Shown: positions 40,473 through 50,206, counted from the first letter of the stretch. The stretch: DNA of 64,000 nucleotides from Bacillota bacterium (GCA_023411575.1 JAEYOP010000016.1:372001-436000); one strand, 5' to 3'. The notes: a model not told the origin generated them from the letters alone. Numbers and translations are program-made.

Positions 40473-41789
40473 TCACTCCGCCACCTTGCGCACGGAAATA
40501 TTCCCGTCCTTATCCAGCTTGTAGGAATACTGAAGACTCCCGTCTTCGGCAAATATGCCCCCTTTGCTCCCGTCGATCCGCAGGTCGGAACGGCCGTCCA
40601 CCATATCCTCCTCCATATAGACGATCTTCCAGTTCCGCAGGTCAAGAACATGCAGACCCAGCATATCGCTTTCCACAAAGTATCGGTTCCCGATAAAGCC
40701 GACCACCGTGGAATAATGCCCGAAATATACCTGCCTGTCCGGGTTCGAAGCATTCCGCCAGTGGAAAACCACATGCGCCGTCTCATATAGGCCGGAGGCT
40801 CTTTGCAAATCGAGCCAGTCGCCCTCATTGGCCGCATATGCGTATACGCTGCCGTCCGGCGAAGTTTTTCCGTTCCCCTGTTCCAGGGCGGAAGCCTGCT
40901 CCGCCAGATAATTGTATATCCTGTAAATCATCCATTCCGGATAATCCATGTCCATTACCCTGACCGGGTCATAGCTGCTCTGGCCGAATTCGTCCTGCCT
41001 TTCCGGCAATACGGGGACGTCCCCCGAAAAATCCCGGTAAACTTCATAGGAAAGGCCGGTACCGGAGCTTGAGGTAAAACCGTAATCGCAGATCATGGTC
41101 ATGGAGCCCCTTCCCCATTGGGTAAATTTTATCCTTTCATTGTCGAAATAGTGGTTCCATTCCGCCTTTTTCCCCTCAAAATAGCTGCTGCCGTACCAGT
41201 CCTCGTATTTTGCGAGAACAACCAGCATGTCCTTTAAGTTGTCCGGCACCTCATACCGTTTCCGGAAGCAGATCGACTGCACCAGCTCGGTTTTAGGATC
41301 AATCTGGAAGGCAAAATAGCAGCTTCTGGCTTTATAGCCATACAGCAGATATTTTTTATAAGAAATATCGTTTTGCCGGATGATCTCCTTTGTTCCGAAC
41401 AGGCCCTCCCCAAACGTATCCGTAACGTCCTTCAAGGAACTGCCGATTCCGATCCCCGCAATAATCTTCCCCTTTGCATTCCCGGTAAAGAGTAATCTGT
41501 CAAACGCCCCGTTTTTCCACAAGTCCTCCGGGGAGTATTTTTGACTGAACGCATCCTCCGTAAGGCTTATGTAATCTTCCGCGATTTTGCAGAAAGAAAA
41601 GTTGTCCAGTTCGATGAAATCCGGCTCCTTCAACCGGTATGCCCTGCCGCCGGATGCGCTGTCGGCCGCCACCCCAGTCCCCTCGTTCTCCCCGGCGCCG
41701 GTTCCGGTCCCCGCACCCATATTGGCGCATCCCGGCAGCAGGCCCGCTAAAATCAACAGGGCAATCGCAAAAATTTTTAGCTTTGTCAT
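40473..41789 (-). CDS. Putative lipoprotein, unknown function
   Basis: A 438-residue exported lipoprotein. The start MTKLKIFAIALLILAGLLPG is followed by the lipobox Cys (LPGC, residue 21) and a Gly/Thr-rich linker. The start at 41789 follows GAGGGAC; the frame is open far upstream without a ribosome binding site. The mature part is mixed alpha/beta: a GIGIGSSLKDVTDTFGEG motif, as in proteins that track a threshold of small repeats, then a beta-rich C-terminal half (YFGHYSTVVGFIGNRYFVES; LRNWKIVYMEEDM). No enzymatic motif recognised. Confidence 0.7.
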   Translation of the reverse strand: MTKLKIFAIALLILAGLLPGCANMGAGTGTGAGENEGTGVAADSASGGRAYRLKEPDFIELDNFSFCKIAEDYISLTEDAFSQKYSPEDLWKNGAFDRLLFTGNAKGKIIAGIGIGSSLKDVTDTFGEGLFGTKEIIRQNDISYKKYLLYGYKARSCYFAFQIDPKTELVQSICFRKRYEVPDNLKDMLVVLAKYEDWYGSSYFEGKKAEWNHYFDNERIKFTQWGRGSMTMICDYGFTSSSGTGLSYEVYRDFSGDVPVLPERQDEFGQSSYDPVRVMDMDYPEWMIYRIYNYLAEQASALEQGNGKTSPDGSVYAYAANEGDWLDLQRASGLYETAHVVFHWRNASNPDRQVYFGHYSTVVGFIGNRYFVESDMLGLHVLDLRNWKIVYMEEDMVDGRSDLRIDGSKGGIFAEDGSLQYSYKLDKDGNISVRKVAE

Positions 41790-42042
41790 AGGTCCCTCAC
41801 ATGTGTTTCCACGGAATGAATAGTTTCTGTCCGATCCACTGGGAGTCCGGCCTTTTCCGGGTTCAATCCGGCTTCCACACCTTATCCTAATCTTAATCTT
41901 ATAGCACAATACGCCTTTTATCAAATACAAAACCCTCCGAAATAATTTCTCCGCCAGGCGGACAATTCCTTTTTTATCGGGAAGCGGGTGTGCTATAATA
42001 GGGAAAGAGTATCCCATTCCGCTGAATCCGTGAGGTCACCGC

Positions 42043-43038
42043 ATGATTTTTGATGAAAATTTATCCATATTGTATTCCGACTGCCTGGTGCCGGACATCT
42101 TTATTTCCGAATACATGCCTTCCCTGGAAAGCGACTATGTAAAGGTTTACCTCTATTGCGTCTTTCTTGGCAAATACCGGAAAAACGCCTCTTCCGAGGA
42201 TGTCTCGAAAACGCTCGAGCTGCCGGTGGCACGGGTAAGGGAAGCCCTGTCCAGGCTTGAGGAGCTCGGCCTGCTTTCCAGGGGCGCCGGTGAAAACCGG
42301 GTCAGCCTGGTGGACCTGAAGGAGAAGGAAATCAAAAAGCTGTACCGGGCGAAAACCACCTCGACGCCCGATGAAGCGGGCCTCAGCCTGGAACGGAGCA
42401 AAAAGCGCAGCAAGTTCATCTCCAGCATCAACAACGCCTTTTTCCAGGGGGTCATGTCCCCGTCCTGGTATACGGATATCGACTCCTGGTTTGACAAATA
42501 CCAGTTCGAAGAGGACGTCATGTACGCGCTCTTCAAGTACTGCTACGACCGTAAGGCCTTTTCGAGGCAATACATCACCAAGGTGGCCGACAACTGGCAC
42601 AGCAAAAATATCCGCAACACCTTCGACCTGGACCGCTACTCCATAGAAGCCCAGCACCTCAACGATATCCGCGGAAAGATCAAGAAAAAGCTCCGCAAGC
42701 CGGGCAATCTGACCGAATACGAGGAAGCCTACGTCGAAAAGTGGGTGATGGTCTACGGCTACGACTTTGAAATCATCGAGCTGGCGCTGAAGCGCACCAC
42801 TTCCGCTTCCATTCCCAGCTTCGAATACATAAACAGCATCCTGACGGACTGGTACAGCAAAGGCTACAAGACAAAAGAAGAAATTCTCGCCGCAGAAGGG
42901 GCAAAAAAGGCCCCGGGTTCCGTCCGGAAGCCCGGTGACGGAAAGAGTGCGAAGGAGAATGCAGTGCCCCAGAAGGGCAATTTTGAGCAGCGCAAGTATG
43001 ACGACGAATATTTTGACAGGCTGTACAAGGACGTTTAG
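42043..43038 (+). CDS. DnaD-domain primosome protein
   Basis: A 331-residue replication-initiation protein. The N-terminal winged helix (SEDVSKTLELPVARVREALS, RLEELGLLSR) is followed by two DnaB/DnaD C-terminal-like domains at about 140-205 (IDSWFDKYQFEEDVMYALFK) and 220-285 (TEYEEAYVEKWVMVYGYDFE, with the YxxxIxxILxxWxxKG pattern). DnaD remodels DNA and helps load the replicative helicase at origins and restart sites in Firmicutes. It forms an operon with the DnaC/DnaI-like loader 111 bp downstream. A TATAAT -10 at 41994 lies upstream. Confidence 0.92.
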   Translation: MIFDENLSILYSDCLVPDIFISEYMPSLESDYVKVYLYCVFLGKYRKNASSEDVSKTLELPVARVREALSRLEELGLLSRGAGENRVSLVDLKEKEIKKLYRAKTTSTPDEAGLSLERSKKRSKFISSINNAFFQGVMSPSWYTDIDSWFDKYQFEEDVMYALFKYCYDRKAFSRQYITKVADNWHSKNIRNTFDLDRYSIEAQHLNDIRGKIKKKLRKPGNLTEYEEAYVEKWVMVYGYDFEIIELALKRTTSASIPSFEYINSILTDWYSKGYKTKEEILAAEGAKKAPGSVRKPGDGKSAKENAVPQKGNFEQRKYDDEYFDRLYKDV

Positions 43039-43149
43039 TCCGCCATTGCCCGGCAGGCGGAAGCTCGAAAGGATCAGCGGAAGCAATATGCCAACGAGCC
43101 TTAAAGAGCAAGGGTAAATCGCCCAGGAAAGGGATGAAAACCGGTTTAT

Positions 43150-44175
43150 ATGGATCCCAACATTTATTCGCTTATAAAAAAGGAATATGACAGAAGGCAC
43201 AAAAAGGCCATCGACGAGCTTGAGGAGCGGAAGGCCGGGCTTTACCGCCGCATACCCCGGCTGGAGGAAATCGAGGCGGAAATCCATAAAGCAGGCTTTA
43301 AGTACAACAAACTGCTGCTGATGGGCATGCTGTCCTCCGACAGCGCCGTGGATGCGCTCGCGTCTACGATAGACCGCCTGAAGGAGGAACGGCTGGAGCT
43401 CCTTGCAAAGCTTGGTTATTCGGGAGACTGCCTTGCTCCTGCATTTGCCTGCAGTAAGTGCTCCGATACGGGGGTTATTTCTTCCCCCTCCGGCGATACG
43501 GTATGCACCTGCTATAAGCAGCAGTTGATTGATTACATCTACGACCGGTCAAACCTGTCAATTGCGAACAATGAAGGGTTTAAGAGCTTTCTGGCCGACT
43601 ATTATCCGGACGCCCCAAACGAGGAACGGTACGGCATTAAAAAGTCGCCCCGCAGGCAGATCCTCGGCATCCTGGACAATTGCAAGGGCTTCGTGGAAAA
43701 GTTCGAAAGCCCTGATACGAAAAATCTTCTGTTCAGCGGGCGTACCGGCGTCGGCAAGACCTTTCTGGCCGGGTGCATCGCCATTGAGCTGATGAACCTG
43801 GGATTTACCGTACTTTATCAGACCGCTCCGTCCCTGTTCAACGCCATATACGAGTACCGTTACAAGTCCAATAACGATGACGGTTACGACAATTCCGTCT
43901 ATAAGAGCATCCTGGAAGCGAACCTGCTCATCATAGACGACCTCGGAACCGAGTCGCCCAGCGGCATGAGGTACGCGGAGCTGCTGAATATTCTGGACAC
44001 CCGTTACGCGTACGACCGCAGAAAGCCCTGCAAAACGGTCATCGCCACCAATATTGACTTGAAAAAGCTTTTTGAATATTATGACGAGCGGATCGTATCC
44101 CGCATTATGGGCAGCTTTGATATTTATAAATTTGCCGGCGACGACATCCGGGGATTAAAGAACAACGCAGGTTGA
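43150..44175 (+). CDS. Replicative helicase loader ATPase, DnaC/DnaI-like
   Basis: A 341-residue AAA+ ATPase. The N-terminal coiled-coil/helical part carries a zinc-binding cluster (CSKCSDTGVISS...CTCYK) used for helicase contact. The ATPase domain has Walker A in LFSGRTGVGKTFLAGCIAI, Walker B in LLIIDDLGTES, sensor 1 in TVIATNIDLKKL and an Arg finger in ERIVSRIMGSF. It loads the replicative helicase onto single-stranded DNA. The partner DnaD is directly upstream. Confidence 0.93.
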   Translation: MDPNIYSLIKKEYDRRHKKAIDELEERKAGLYRRIPRLEEIEAEIHKAGFKYNKLLLMGMLSSDSAVDALASTIDRLKEERLELLAKLGYSGDCLAPAFACSKCSDTGVISSPSGDTVCTCYKQQLIDYIYDRSNLSIANNEGFKSFLADYYPDAPNEERYGIKKSPRRQILGILDNCKGFVEKFESPDTKNLLFSGRTGVGKTFLAGCIAIELMNLGFTVLYQTAPSLFNAIYEYRYKSNNDDGYDNSVYKSILEANLLIIDDLGTESPSGMRYAELLNILDTRYAYDRRKPCKTVIATNIDLKKLFEYYDERIVSRIMGSFDIYKFAGDDIRGLKNNAG

Positions 44176-44227
44176 GATTCGACAGGCGCAACGCCCGGCA
44201 GACAAAAATGCCCGTGCCCTCCGACCG

Positions 44228-45346
44228 CTAAATCCCCAGCAAGCGCCTCGCAAATTCGTTTATTCCGTTTTCCGCCCCGGTAAACTTGAACACCTCCAGA
44301 AAATAAACGCCCGCTATTAAAAGGACCCCCGGCAAAAGCCAGAGCAGTCCTTTTTTGCCGCCCCTTTGCGCATTCAGCGGGATATGGCGCTCCTTAACCG
44401 GATTTACCTTGATCAGGGCATACAACAGGGCAATAAACGCTGAAGCAAGGAAGAGGAAAATAAAGCCGTAAAAATACAGCACAATGGCGAGCTGTTGGGA
44501 GGACAGGCTGTCAAAAGCGGCAAAAAGGCTGTTGAGATCGGTCTGCTCGGGAAGGTTCATCCCGGAGTTCTCAAACAGGGCCATGAATTTCGCAGACAAA
44601 TAGCCGATCACCACGACAGCCCCATTGTTCGTAAAGTGGGCAAACATGCCGCAGAACAAAGAGTCTGTCCTGTAAACGATAAAACCGATCAGCGCCCCCA
44701 GCACGAAGGTCCCGAAGATCTTCTGGAAATCCATGTGGGTAAGGCTGAACAGGAAAGCGGCCAGGAGGATGGCTTTTACGGCTCCAAACCGTTCAAGTCC
44801 CCTCTGGATGACGCCCCGGAACAGGAATTCCTCGCAGAGTCCGGCGCTGCCCGCGATGACAAGAATATTGACCAGCAATTCCTGTGCGTTGCCCGCGGTA
44901 GGAACCGGATTCAGGATCACCTTGCCGAACACCGAATTCACGACAAACAGGTTCAGCAGATTGAATACGCCGGCCACCGGAATGGCAAAAAGCATGAGCA
45001 CAAAAGTCAGGAGATAATTCAAGGGCCTCGTACCGTTCAGCCGGAGAACCGATTTGAGGTCATATTTGAAAAGAAGCAGGAAAAGGAAAGCCGGCAGCAG
45101 GATAAGGCCGAACTCCGTAATCAGGATGCCCCGGTAAAAGTCCTCGTTCTGCGCTCTATAGCCGATAAAGAGGAACAAAAGAATGGTAACGGAAAACAAA
45201 ATGGAAACCTGCACGATTCCGGGCCTCCGTTTTGCTTCCGTATACTTTGTATTTCCCGGATCCTCGTGCTGTAAGCCGGTTGTTTCGTTCACGTCCGCCT
45301 CCGAATAATCCGTCTTTTCCTTCCATTTTACAGCGGAGGCCGGCAT
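44228..45346 (-). CDS. CPBP-family intramembrane metalloprotease
   Basis: A 372-residue protein with about eight membrane segments. CPBP/Abi motif 1 is EEFLFRGVIQRGL with the catalytic Glu-Glu and Arg, motif 2 is FLFSLTHMDF with the metal His, and motif 3 is FAHFTNNGAVV with His-x-x-x-Asn. The family cleaves within membranes (Rce1 and bacteriocin-immunity relatives). The N-terminal 35 residues are soluble and charged. The start at 45346 lacks a good ribosome binding site, so a later start is possible. Confidence 0.9.
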   Translation of the reverse strand: MPASAVKWKEKTDYSEADVNETTGLQHEDPGNTKYTEAKRRPGIVQVSILFSVTILLFLFIGYRAQNEDFYRGILITEFGLILLPAFLFLLLFKYDLKSVLRLNGTRPLNYLLTFVLMLFAIPVAGVFNLLNLFVVNSVFGKVILNPVPTAGNAQELLVNILVIAGSAGLCEEFLFRGVIQRGLERFGAVKAILLAAFLFSLTHMDFQKIFGTFVLGALIGFIVYRTDSLFCGMFAHFTNNGAVVVIGYLSAKFMALFENSGMNLPEQTDLNSLFAAFDSLSSQQLAIVLYFYGFIFLFLASAFIALLYALIKVNPVKERHIPLNAQRGGKKGLLWLLPGVLLIAGVYFLEVFKFTGAENGINEFARRLLGI

Positions 45347-45375
45347 AATGCAACCACTGATGCACCGACCCGGGC

Positions 45376-46767
45376 CTACATGGTCAGCACTCCGTTCGGG
45401 GTATTCACGATCATCAGGATATCTTCCTCTTCTCCCGTTTCCGCGTTGATGTATACGATGAAATCGTTGTTGTTCATCTTGCCTTTGAATTCGTAGCAGA
45501 ACAACTCCTTTTTATAGGTCGTCGGTATGATGGCCAGGCCGGACCCATGAACCTGCAGCTTTGTGTTGATTTTCTTTTTCGCCTCTTCGGCCGTGATCTT
45601 CGGCGTCGGTATTTTCCGTTCCGTATGATTGGATAAATAGGTTTTCGTCTCGATTCCAACGATCTCCCCATTGTCCAGGGCAACCTTCAGCTTGATCAGG
45701 TCGGGATAGACCGTGACCCCGTTCTGCCGGTAGGCATAGTTGATTGTGGCAACGTTGTCCTGTGTGAGGTAATAGGTATCTTCCATGTTTTTAAAGCCTT
45801 TATCCTTTAGGAAATCCCTCCCGAGCTGCTTGGCCTTGTTCATATCGATCTTGCTTTCCTTGACAGGCCTGTTGTAAAGCATCCAGATGATATGCCCGCC
45901 TTTTTGGGTCACGCCCACATTGGCTTTCTGGTCCTTCGGCGCATTCTTGAGGGTCACCGTAAAGCTGTAGGTTTTGATCGGCCCGCTGTCGCTTTTACCG
46001 GCGTCGGCCACCTCCTGTACCCGGTCCTCCCCGATGAATTTCCGGACGCTCTTTTTGGCCTCCTCGGAATTGACCGTGTCTCCGGTCAGTCCTTTTGCTT
46101 CAGTGGAGGTCATGTGGTCCGAAAAGGGCCCGTCGTAAATCAGGGTAGGATAATCCTGAAACGTGGTGCTCAGGGACTCCATTTTTTGCATGGAGGTTTT
46201 GGCGGAAGCCTTGCTGAAAAGTTGGGTTCCCTTGCTGGCCAGCTCTCCCCATTTGAGCCGGCCGGAGCCGAGATCGTTCTGCAGCTCTCCCAGGCTCTTT
46301 TTCAAGGAATTCGAATATTTATACAGCCGTTCGATGGTTTTATACTGGCCGTCGTTGAGGGCCTTTCCCCGTACATTCTGGTTATTGAGCGAGAAGCTCA
46401 AATCGCCCACCTGGGTAAGGAATTTGGAAGTGCTTGCAAGCACCGGCTGTGAAACCGGCAGCTGGCCGAGATTGGTCTGGGCCATGTTTGCCTGCCTCCA
46501 GGCCTCTTCCAGCGTAACGGCGGTTTTGGCCGTGGTGGTGCTGATCATGGATTTGGCCAGCAGCGTATCCACATTATTCACATAGCCCACCATCTCGTAG
46601 AACGCCCGGTTGTACTGGTTGTCCAGCTCCTGCCGGAGGTTGGCCGCATGCTTGTACTGGTAGATACCCCATATTGAAACGGCCGCAATCAGTGTTATTA
46701 CAATGCTGTACATCTTTCTGTCCGACAATCTTTTTTTGAAATCCAGCAGTTTATCCCGAATACCCAA
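45376..46767 (-). CDS. ypeB: Germination protein YpeB
   Basis: A 463-residue protein with one N-terminal membrane segment (MYSIVITLIAAVSIWGIYQY) and an extracytoplasmic region. The first half is helical (LRQELDNQYNRAFYEMVGYV). The second half contains PepSY-like repeats (EEAKKSVRKFIGEDRVQEVA; AKQLGRDFLKDKGFKN; EEAKKKINTKLQ). This is the YpeB architecture, and the gene follows sleB with 17 bp spacing. YpeB is made in the forespore and stabilises and inhibits SleB in dormant spores. It implies the host forms endospores. Confidence 0.95.
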   Translation of the reverse strand: MGIRDKLLDFKKRLSDRKMYSIVITLIAAVSIWGIYQYKHAANLRQELDNQYNRAFYEMVGYVNNVDTLLAKSMISTTTAKTAVTLEEAWRQANMAQTNLGQLPVSQPVLASTSKFLTQVGDLSFSLNNQNVRGKALNDGQYKTIERLYKYSNSLKKSLGELQNDLGSGRLKWGELASKGTQLFSKASAKTSMQKMESLSTTFQDYPTLIYDGPFSDHMTSTEAKGLTGDTVNSEEAKKSVRKFIGEDRVQEVADAGKSDSGPIKTYSFTVTLKNAPKDQKANVGVTQKGGHIIWMLYNRPVKESKIDMNKAKQLGRDFLKDKGFKNMEDTYYLTQDNVATINYAYRQNGVTVYPDLIKLKVALDNGEIVGIETKTYLSNHTERKIPTPKITAEEAKKKINTKLQVHGSGLAIIPTTYKKELFCYEFKGKMNNNDFIVYINAETGEEEDILMIVNTPNGVLTM

Positions 46768-46784
46768 ATTAGTTCCTCCAATCC

Positions 46785-47258
46785 CTACTTCGCAAAGTTG
46801 TGCTTGCCGATCTTTTTAACGATCTGCCGGCCCCAGATCCAGGAGCTGGTTGCCGTGGCCGGGTTGTAATAATAGATGCATCCGTCCGTAGGATCCCATC
46901 CGTTCAGGGCATCCTGGGCGGCTTTCACCACGCTGGAGGACGGATCGATCGGAACGTTGATCTGTCCGTCTTCCACTGCGGTAAAGGCCCCCGGCTGGTA
47001 AATCACGCCCGCAATGGTTTTCGGAAAATTGGAATCCTTTGTCCTGTTCATGATGACGGCGCCTACGGCCACCTGCCCTTCATAAGGCTCTCCCCGGGCT
47101 TCCCCGTTGATTGCCCTCGCCAGCAGCTGCGTTTCGCTGATGCTGCTGTTTTGCGCATAGGCGCCGCCGGATCTGAAAACCGCATCCGGGCCAACCATCA
47201 GGCAGGCGCACAAAACCGCAAACGCCACTAAAAGGATCAAGATTCTGGTCTTTTTCAA
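46785..47258 (-). CDS. sleB: Spore cortex-lytic enzyme SleB (short form without peptidoglycan-binding domain)
   Basis: A 158-residue protein. The TTG start at 47258 follows GGGAGGGG, giving MKKTRILILLVAFAVLCACL as signal peptide. The mature part is the Hydrolase_2 (SleB/CwlJ) catalytic domain: QLLARAINGEARGEPYEGQV, AVGAVIMNRTKDSNFPKTI, VIYQPGAFTAVEDGQINV, with the catalytic Glu in the GEARGE motif. The N-terminal PG_binding_1 domain of classical SleB is missing. SleB is a lytic transglycosylase that degrades spore cortex during germination. Paired with YpeB. Confidence 0.92.
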   Translation of the reverse strand: MKKTRILILLVAFAVLCACLMVGPDAVFRSGGAYAQNSSISETQLLARAINGEARGEPYEGQVAVGAVIMNRTKDSNFPKTIAGVIYQPGAFTAVEDGQINVPIDPSSSVVKAAQDALNGWDPTDGCIYYYNPATATSSWIWGRQIVKKIGKHNFAK

Positions 47259-47419
47259 TGCATTCCCTCCCCGTCTTTTTGCCAGTACTATTCTTTGCAT
47301 ACGGCAAAAAAATATTCCATCCCGGGTTCGTTTTTGCGCCGGTGTAATAATGTGGCCGTCTTTTGTCAATACTGATACCAATATACCCCAAAGATCATAA
47401 AACCCGGAGGGACAACCGG

Positions 47420-48598
47420 ATGAACGTACTTTTCCTGACCGCTGCCACAGGCGGAGGCCATATCAAGGCTGCCCAGGCGCTGATGCAGCAAATGGAGAGA
47501 CAAATACCAGACTGCGGAACAAAGCTGGTGGATTCGCTGAAATATATTAATCCGTTGGTCGACAAGCTGGTGACCGGCACCTATCTTCGTACCATCCGGT
47601 CCGTTCCGGCTATTTACGGCAAATTTTACGACCTCTCCGAGAAGAACGAGGGGATTACGGATATCGTGAAAGGCCTTAGCGGAATCCTTTCCGGAAAGCT
47701 CTACGACCTGCTGGATTCCTACAAGCCCGATGCCGTCGTATGCGTGCATACCATGCCCTTGCAGATGCTCTCGGTCCTCAAGGAAAAGGGCCTGCTGGAT
47801 ATTCCCGTAATCGGCGTCGTTACGGACTACACCCATCATTCTTTCTGGAAGCTGGGCGGCGTTGACGCTTTTATCGTCGCAAATGAAACGGTCCGGCGGG
47901 GCATGGTGGGCCTGGGAATCCGGGAGGAAAGGGTCCATGCCGTGGGAATACCGGTTACGGAATGCTTTTTGTCGAAAGCGGACAAAGACGTGGTCCTTGG
48001 AAGCCTCGGCCTCGAGCGGAAGCCGACGGTCCTCCTGATGGGCGGCAGCCTTGGCTTTGGCGGGCTGGAGCATGTTTTTTCCTCCCTGCTCCGTCTCCCC
48101 CGGGAACTCCAGATCATCGTGGCGACGGGCTATAACGGCCGGCTCGGGAACAGGCTGCGAAGCCTTGCGGAGGGTACGCGGAAAAAAGTGCGAATCCTTG
48201 GCTATTCCGACCGGATCCATGAGCTGATGGACGCTTCCGATCTGCTGATCACAAAGCCCGGCGGCATCACCGTATCCGAAGCCCTGGTCAAAAGGCTCCC
48301 CCTTCTGCTCACCACCCCCATCCCCGGCCAGGAGGAAAGAAACGCGCGGTTCCTTGTCCGTTCCGGCGCCGCAGTGCGGCTCGAGCCGGGATGCAATCCG
48401 GAGCCGGTGCTGGAAAGAGTGCTCGGCAGACCATCCGTGCTAAAGAAGATGTCCGATGCCGCAGCAAAACTGGCCATGCCTCATGCCTGCGAAGATGTCG
48501 CCGGGTTGGTGGAAGGGCTGGTAACGAGAAAAGCCGCCTTATATTGCAAAAAGGCCGGAGAAATCTCCCCCGACCTGGCGGCAAACGGATTCATTTGA
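47420..48598 (+). CDS. MGDG-synthase-type glycosyltransferase (processive diacylglycerol glucosyltransferase-like)
   Basis: A 392-residue GT-B enzyme of family GT28. The N-terminal MGDG-synthase motif is MNVLFLTAATGGGHIKAAQA and continues with SLKYINPLVDKLVTGTY and IGVVTDYTHHSFW. The C-terminal nucleotide-sugar domain contains VLLMGGSLGFGGLE, LGYSDRIHELMDASDLLITK and the conserved KPGGITVSEAL, EERNARFL. Relatives (UgtP/YpfP) transfer glucose to diacylglycerol to make glycolipids for membranes and lipoteichoic acid anchors. Substrate inferred from the family. Divergent from sleB. Confidence 0.88.
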   Translation: MNVLFLTAATGGGHIKAAQALMQQMERQIPDCGTKLVDSLKYINPLVDKLVTGTYLRTIRSVPAIYGKFYDLSEKNEGITDIVKGLSGILSGKLYDLLDSYKPDAVVCVHTMPLQMLSVLKEKGLLDIPVIGVVTDYTHHSFWKLGGVDAFIVANETVRRGMVGLGIREERVHAVGIPVTECFLSKADKDVVLGSLGLERKPTVLLMGGSLGFGGLEHVFSSLLRLPRELQIIVATGYNGRLGNRLRSLAEGTRKKVRILGYSDRIHELMDASDLLITKPGGITVSEALVKRLPLLLTTPIPGQEERNARFLVRSGAAVRLEPGCNPEPVLERVLGRPSVLKKMSDAAAKLAMPHACEDVAGLVEGLVTRKAALYCKKAGEISPDLAANGFI

Positions 48599-48617
48599 AT
48601 TTGAATAGGAAGCTCTT

Positions 48618-49235
48618 TTATTCCAATTCCGCGTAATGGGCCGTATCCCCCCATTGAACGGCTGTCCATGCGCCTTCGCCGTATTCGGCCAGGCTCAGGC
48701 TCGCCGGGTGGATAAACGCCCCGCTCCATAGCTCTTTCAGTTCCTTGTTTTCGACAAGCATCATGATCATCTTGAGTGCCACCGCGTGGGTCACGACCAG
48801 GACATTTTTCCCCTCGTGCCTGCGGACTATGGCCTGCAGCGCGCCGCCGACCCTTTGCCGGAGCTGGGAAAACGTCTCGCCGCCCACAGGAGTATACAAA
48901 TGGGGGAACTCCCAGAAATTTTTATATTCCACGGGAAAGCTCTTTTCCACCTCGGAAAATACGTGCCCTTCCCATTCGCCAAGGTTGATTTCCCTCAACT
49001 CATCCATGGGAATAACCGGAATATCGCGCGCTTCCGAGAGAATCCGGGCGGTCTGCACCGTCCTTCCGCTTGAACTGGAATAGATGGCCTCCAGTTCCAC
49101 ATTTACAAGTGCGTCTGCCAGAAGCTGCGCCTGTCTTATCCCTTTTTCCGTAAGGGGGGAATCCTTGTGTCCCTGCATCCTTTTCTGGGTATTCCAAACC
49201 GTTTCTCCGTGCCTTGTTATATATACTCTGGTCAT
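48618..49235 (-). CDS. Histidine phosphatase superfamily protein (phosphoglycerate-mutase-like)
   Basis: A 205-residue protein with the RHGE catalytic motif at the N-terminus (YITRHGETVWNTQKRMQGHK), SPLTEKGIRQAQ, the second catalytic Arg/Glu region (SSSSGRTVQTARILSE, REINLGEWEGH) and the second His in VLVVTHAVALKM. It could be a broad phosphatase, cobalamin alpha-ribazole phosphatase-like or fructose-2,6-bisphosphatase-like. The substrate cannot be told from sequence. Confidence 0.9.
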   Translation of the reverse strand: MTRVYITRHGETVWNTQKRMQGHKDSPLTEKGIRQAQLLADALVNVELEAIYSSSSGRTVQTARILSEARDIPVIPMDELREINLGEWEGHVFSEVEKSFPVEYKNFWEFPHLYTPVGGETFSQLRQRVGGALQAIVRRHEGKNVLVVTHAVALKMIMMLVENKELKELWSGAFIHPASLSLAEYGEGAWTAVQWGDTAHYAELE

Positions 49236-49309
49236 ATCCGCCTCGTTTTTTTTGTCTGATTTATTCCGAGAAAATTAAAAGTGCTGACGATGTTCACTAA
49301 GCCATTGCC

Positions 49310-50206
49310 TTACCATGATATGGTCCGGCAATTCCAATTTTTTAGCCATTCGTCCTCATTAATAATCGCATTCCAAATCCCTCCGAGGAAAGTATTTAAT
49401 AAGACGGTAACCTCATTAAATTCTATATTCGGCAGCTTGGTACGCCTCAAAAATTGTCGCCACTTGACAAGCATGGCTTCGTTTTCTGAGAAGTTTATAA
49501 TCTCATCAAAACTACCGCGGTCATAATCAGTCCCTCTGTTCTGCAGGGTCTGCATAATGGCCTCTTGCAGTTTGCATCCGTCAAAATCAAAGGTGTGAGC
49601 AATAAAGTAAAGGTCATAATAATCCTTCATCCGGCTGGTAAGTTCCATCCGCTGGAGCATGGCGTCAAACTTCTCTGCAACAGTGCTTTCAAGAGAATAT
49701 GTACTGATTTCAGGCGGAGCAAAGGTTTCAAGCTGGGTTGGGATAACCCGCTTTTCCGCTCTGGGTACGATAACATCACCGATACCGAAGTCCACATTGA
49801 AAGGCGTTTTTGTATTCTTGATTTGACCTATGAGCTGAAAGCTGACGCCCTTGTATTTTCTTTGCGGAGTGATTTCCTCAAAGCTGCTCATCTCAAAAGA
49901 AATGAAGTCGTTGCTCGGAGTGTCAACGATCTCCGAAACAATCCGCTGTACATCCTCAACGCTGCCAGGTATTTGCCGCAGAAGAAAGTCAACATCAATA
50001 GTGGCGCGGCTTTCAAATCCGCTCAGAACAAAAAGAAAGAGCCCGCCTTTTAGAACCAAGTTATCAGCATATTTTGAGAGGGAGAGCCTCCGCAAAAATT
50101 CTTCTTGGCAGAACAGCCTCAGATGAACCTGAAAAGACATGCCGGAAGTCCGCGCCTTATTTTTAAGCCTTGCAATTACTGAAGTACCAATATCCGTCAC
50201 AGCCAC
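49310..50206 (-). CDS. AbiEii-type nucleotidyltransferase toxin (type IV toxin-antitoxin)
   Basis: A 298-residue DUF1814/AbiEii nucleotidyltransferase. The polymerase-beta-like core is seen as NLVLKGGLFLFVLSGFESRA, TIDVDFLLRQ (catalytic acidic pair), then VDFGIGDVIVP and the downstream YSLESTVAEKFDAMLQRMEL, SRMKDYYDLYFIA motif. AbiEii-type toxins transfer nucleotides, in characterised members onto tRNA 3' ends, and mediate abortive infection. The GTG start overlaps the antitoxin gene by 10 bp. AT-richer than neighbours. Confidence 0.9.
   Translation of the reverse strand: MAVTDIGTSVIARLKNKARTSGMSFQVHLRLFCQEEFLRRLSLSKYADNLVLKGGLFLFVLSGFESRATIDVDFLLRQIPGSVEDVQRIVSEIVDTPSNDFISFEMSSFEEITPQRKYKGVSFQLIGQIKNTKTPFNVDFGIGDVIVPRAEKRVIPTQLETFAPPEISTYSLESTVAEKFDAMLQRMELTSRMKDYYDLYFIAHTFDFDGCKLQEAIMQTLQNRGTDYDRGSFDEIINFSENEAMLVKWRQFLRRTKLPNIEFNEVTVLLNTFLGGIWNAIINEDEWLKNWNCRTISW

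Noticed and set aside
42061..43287. Long minus-strand frame opposite the DnaD gene
   Set aside because: It is antisense to a well-supported gene, with no start signal and no family motifs.
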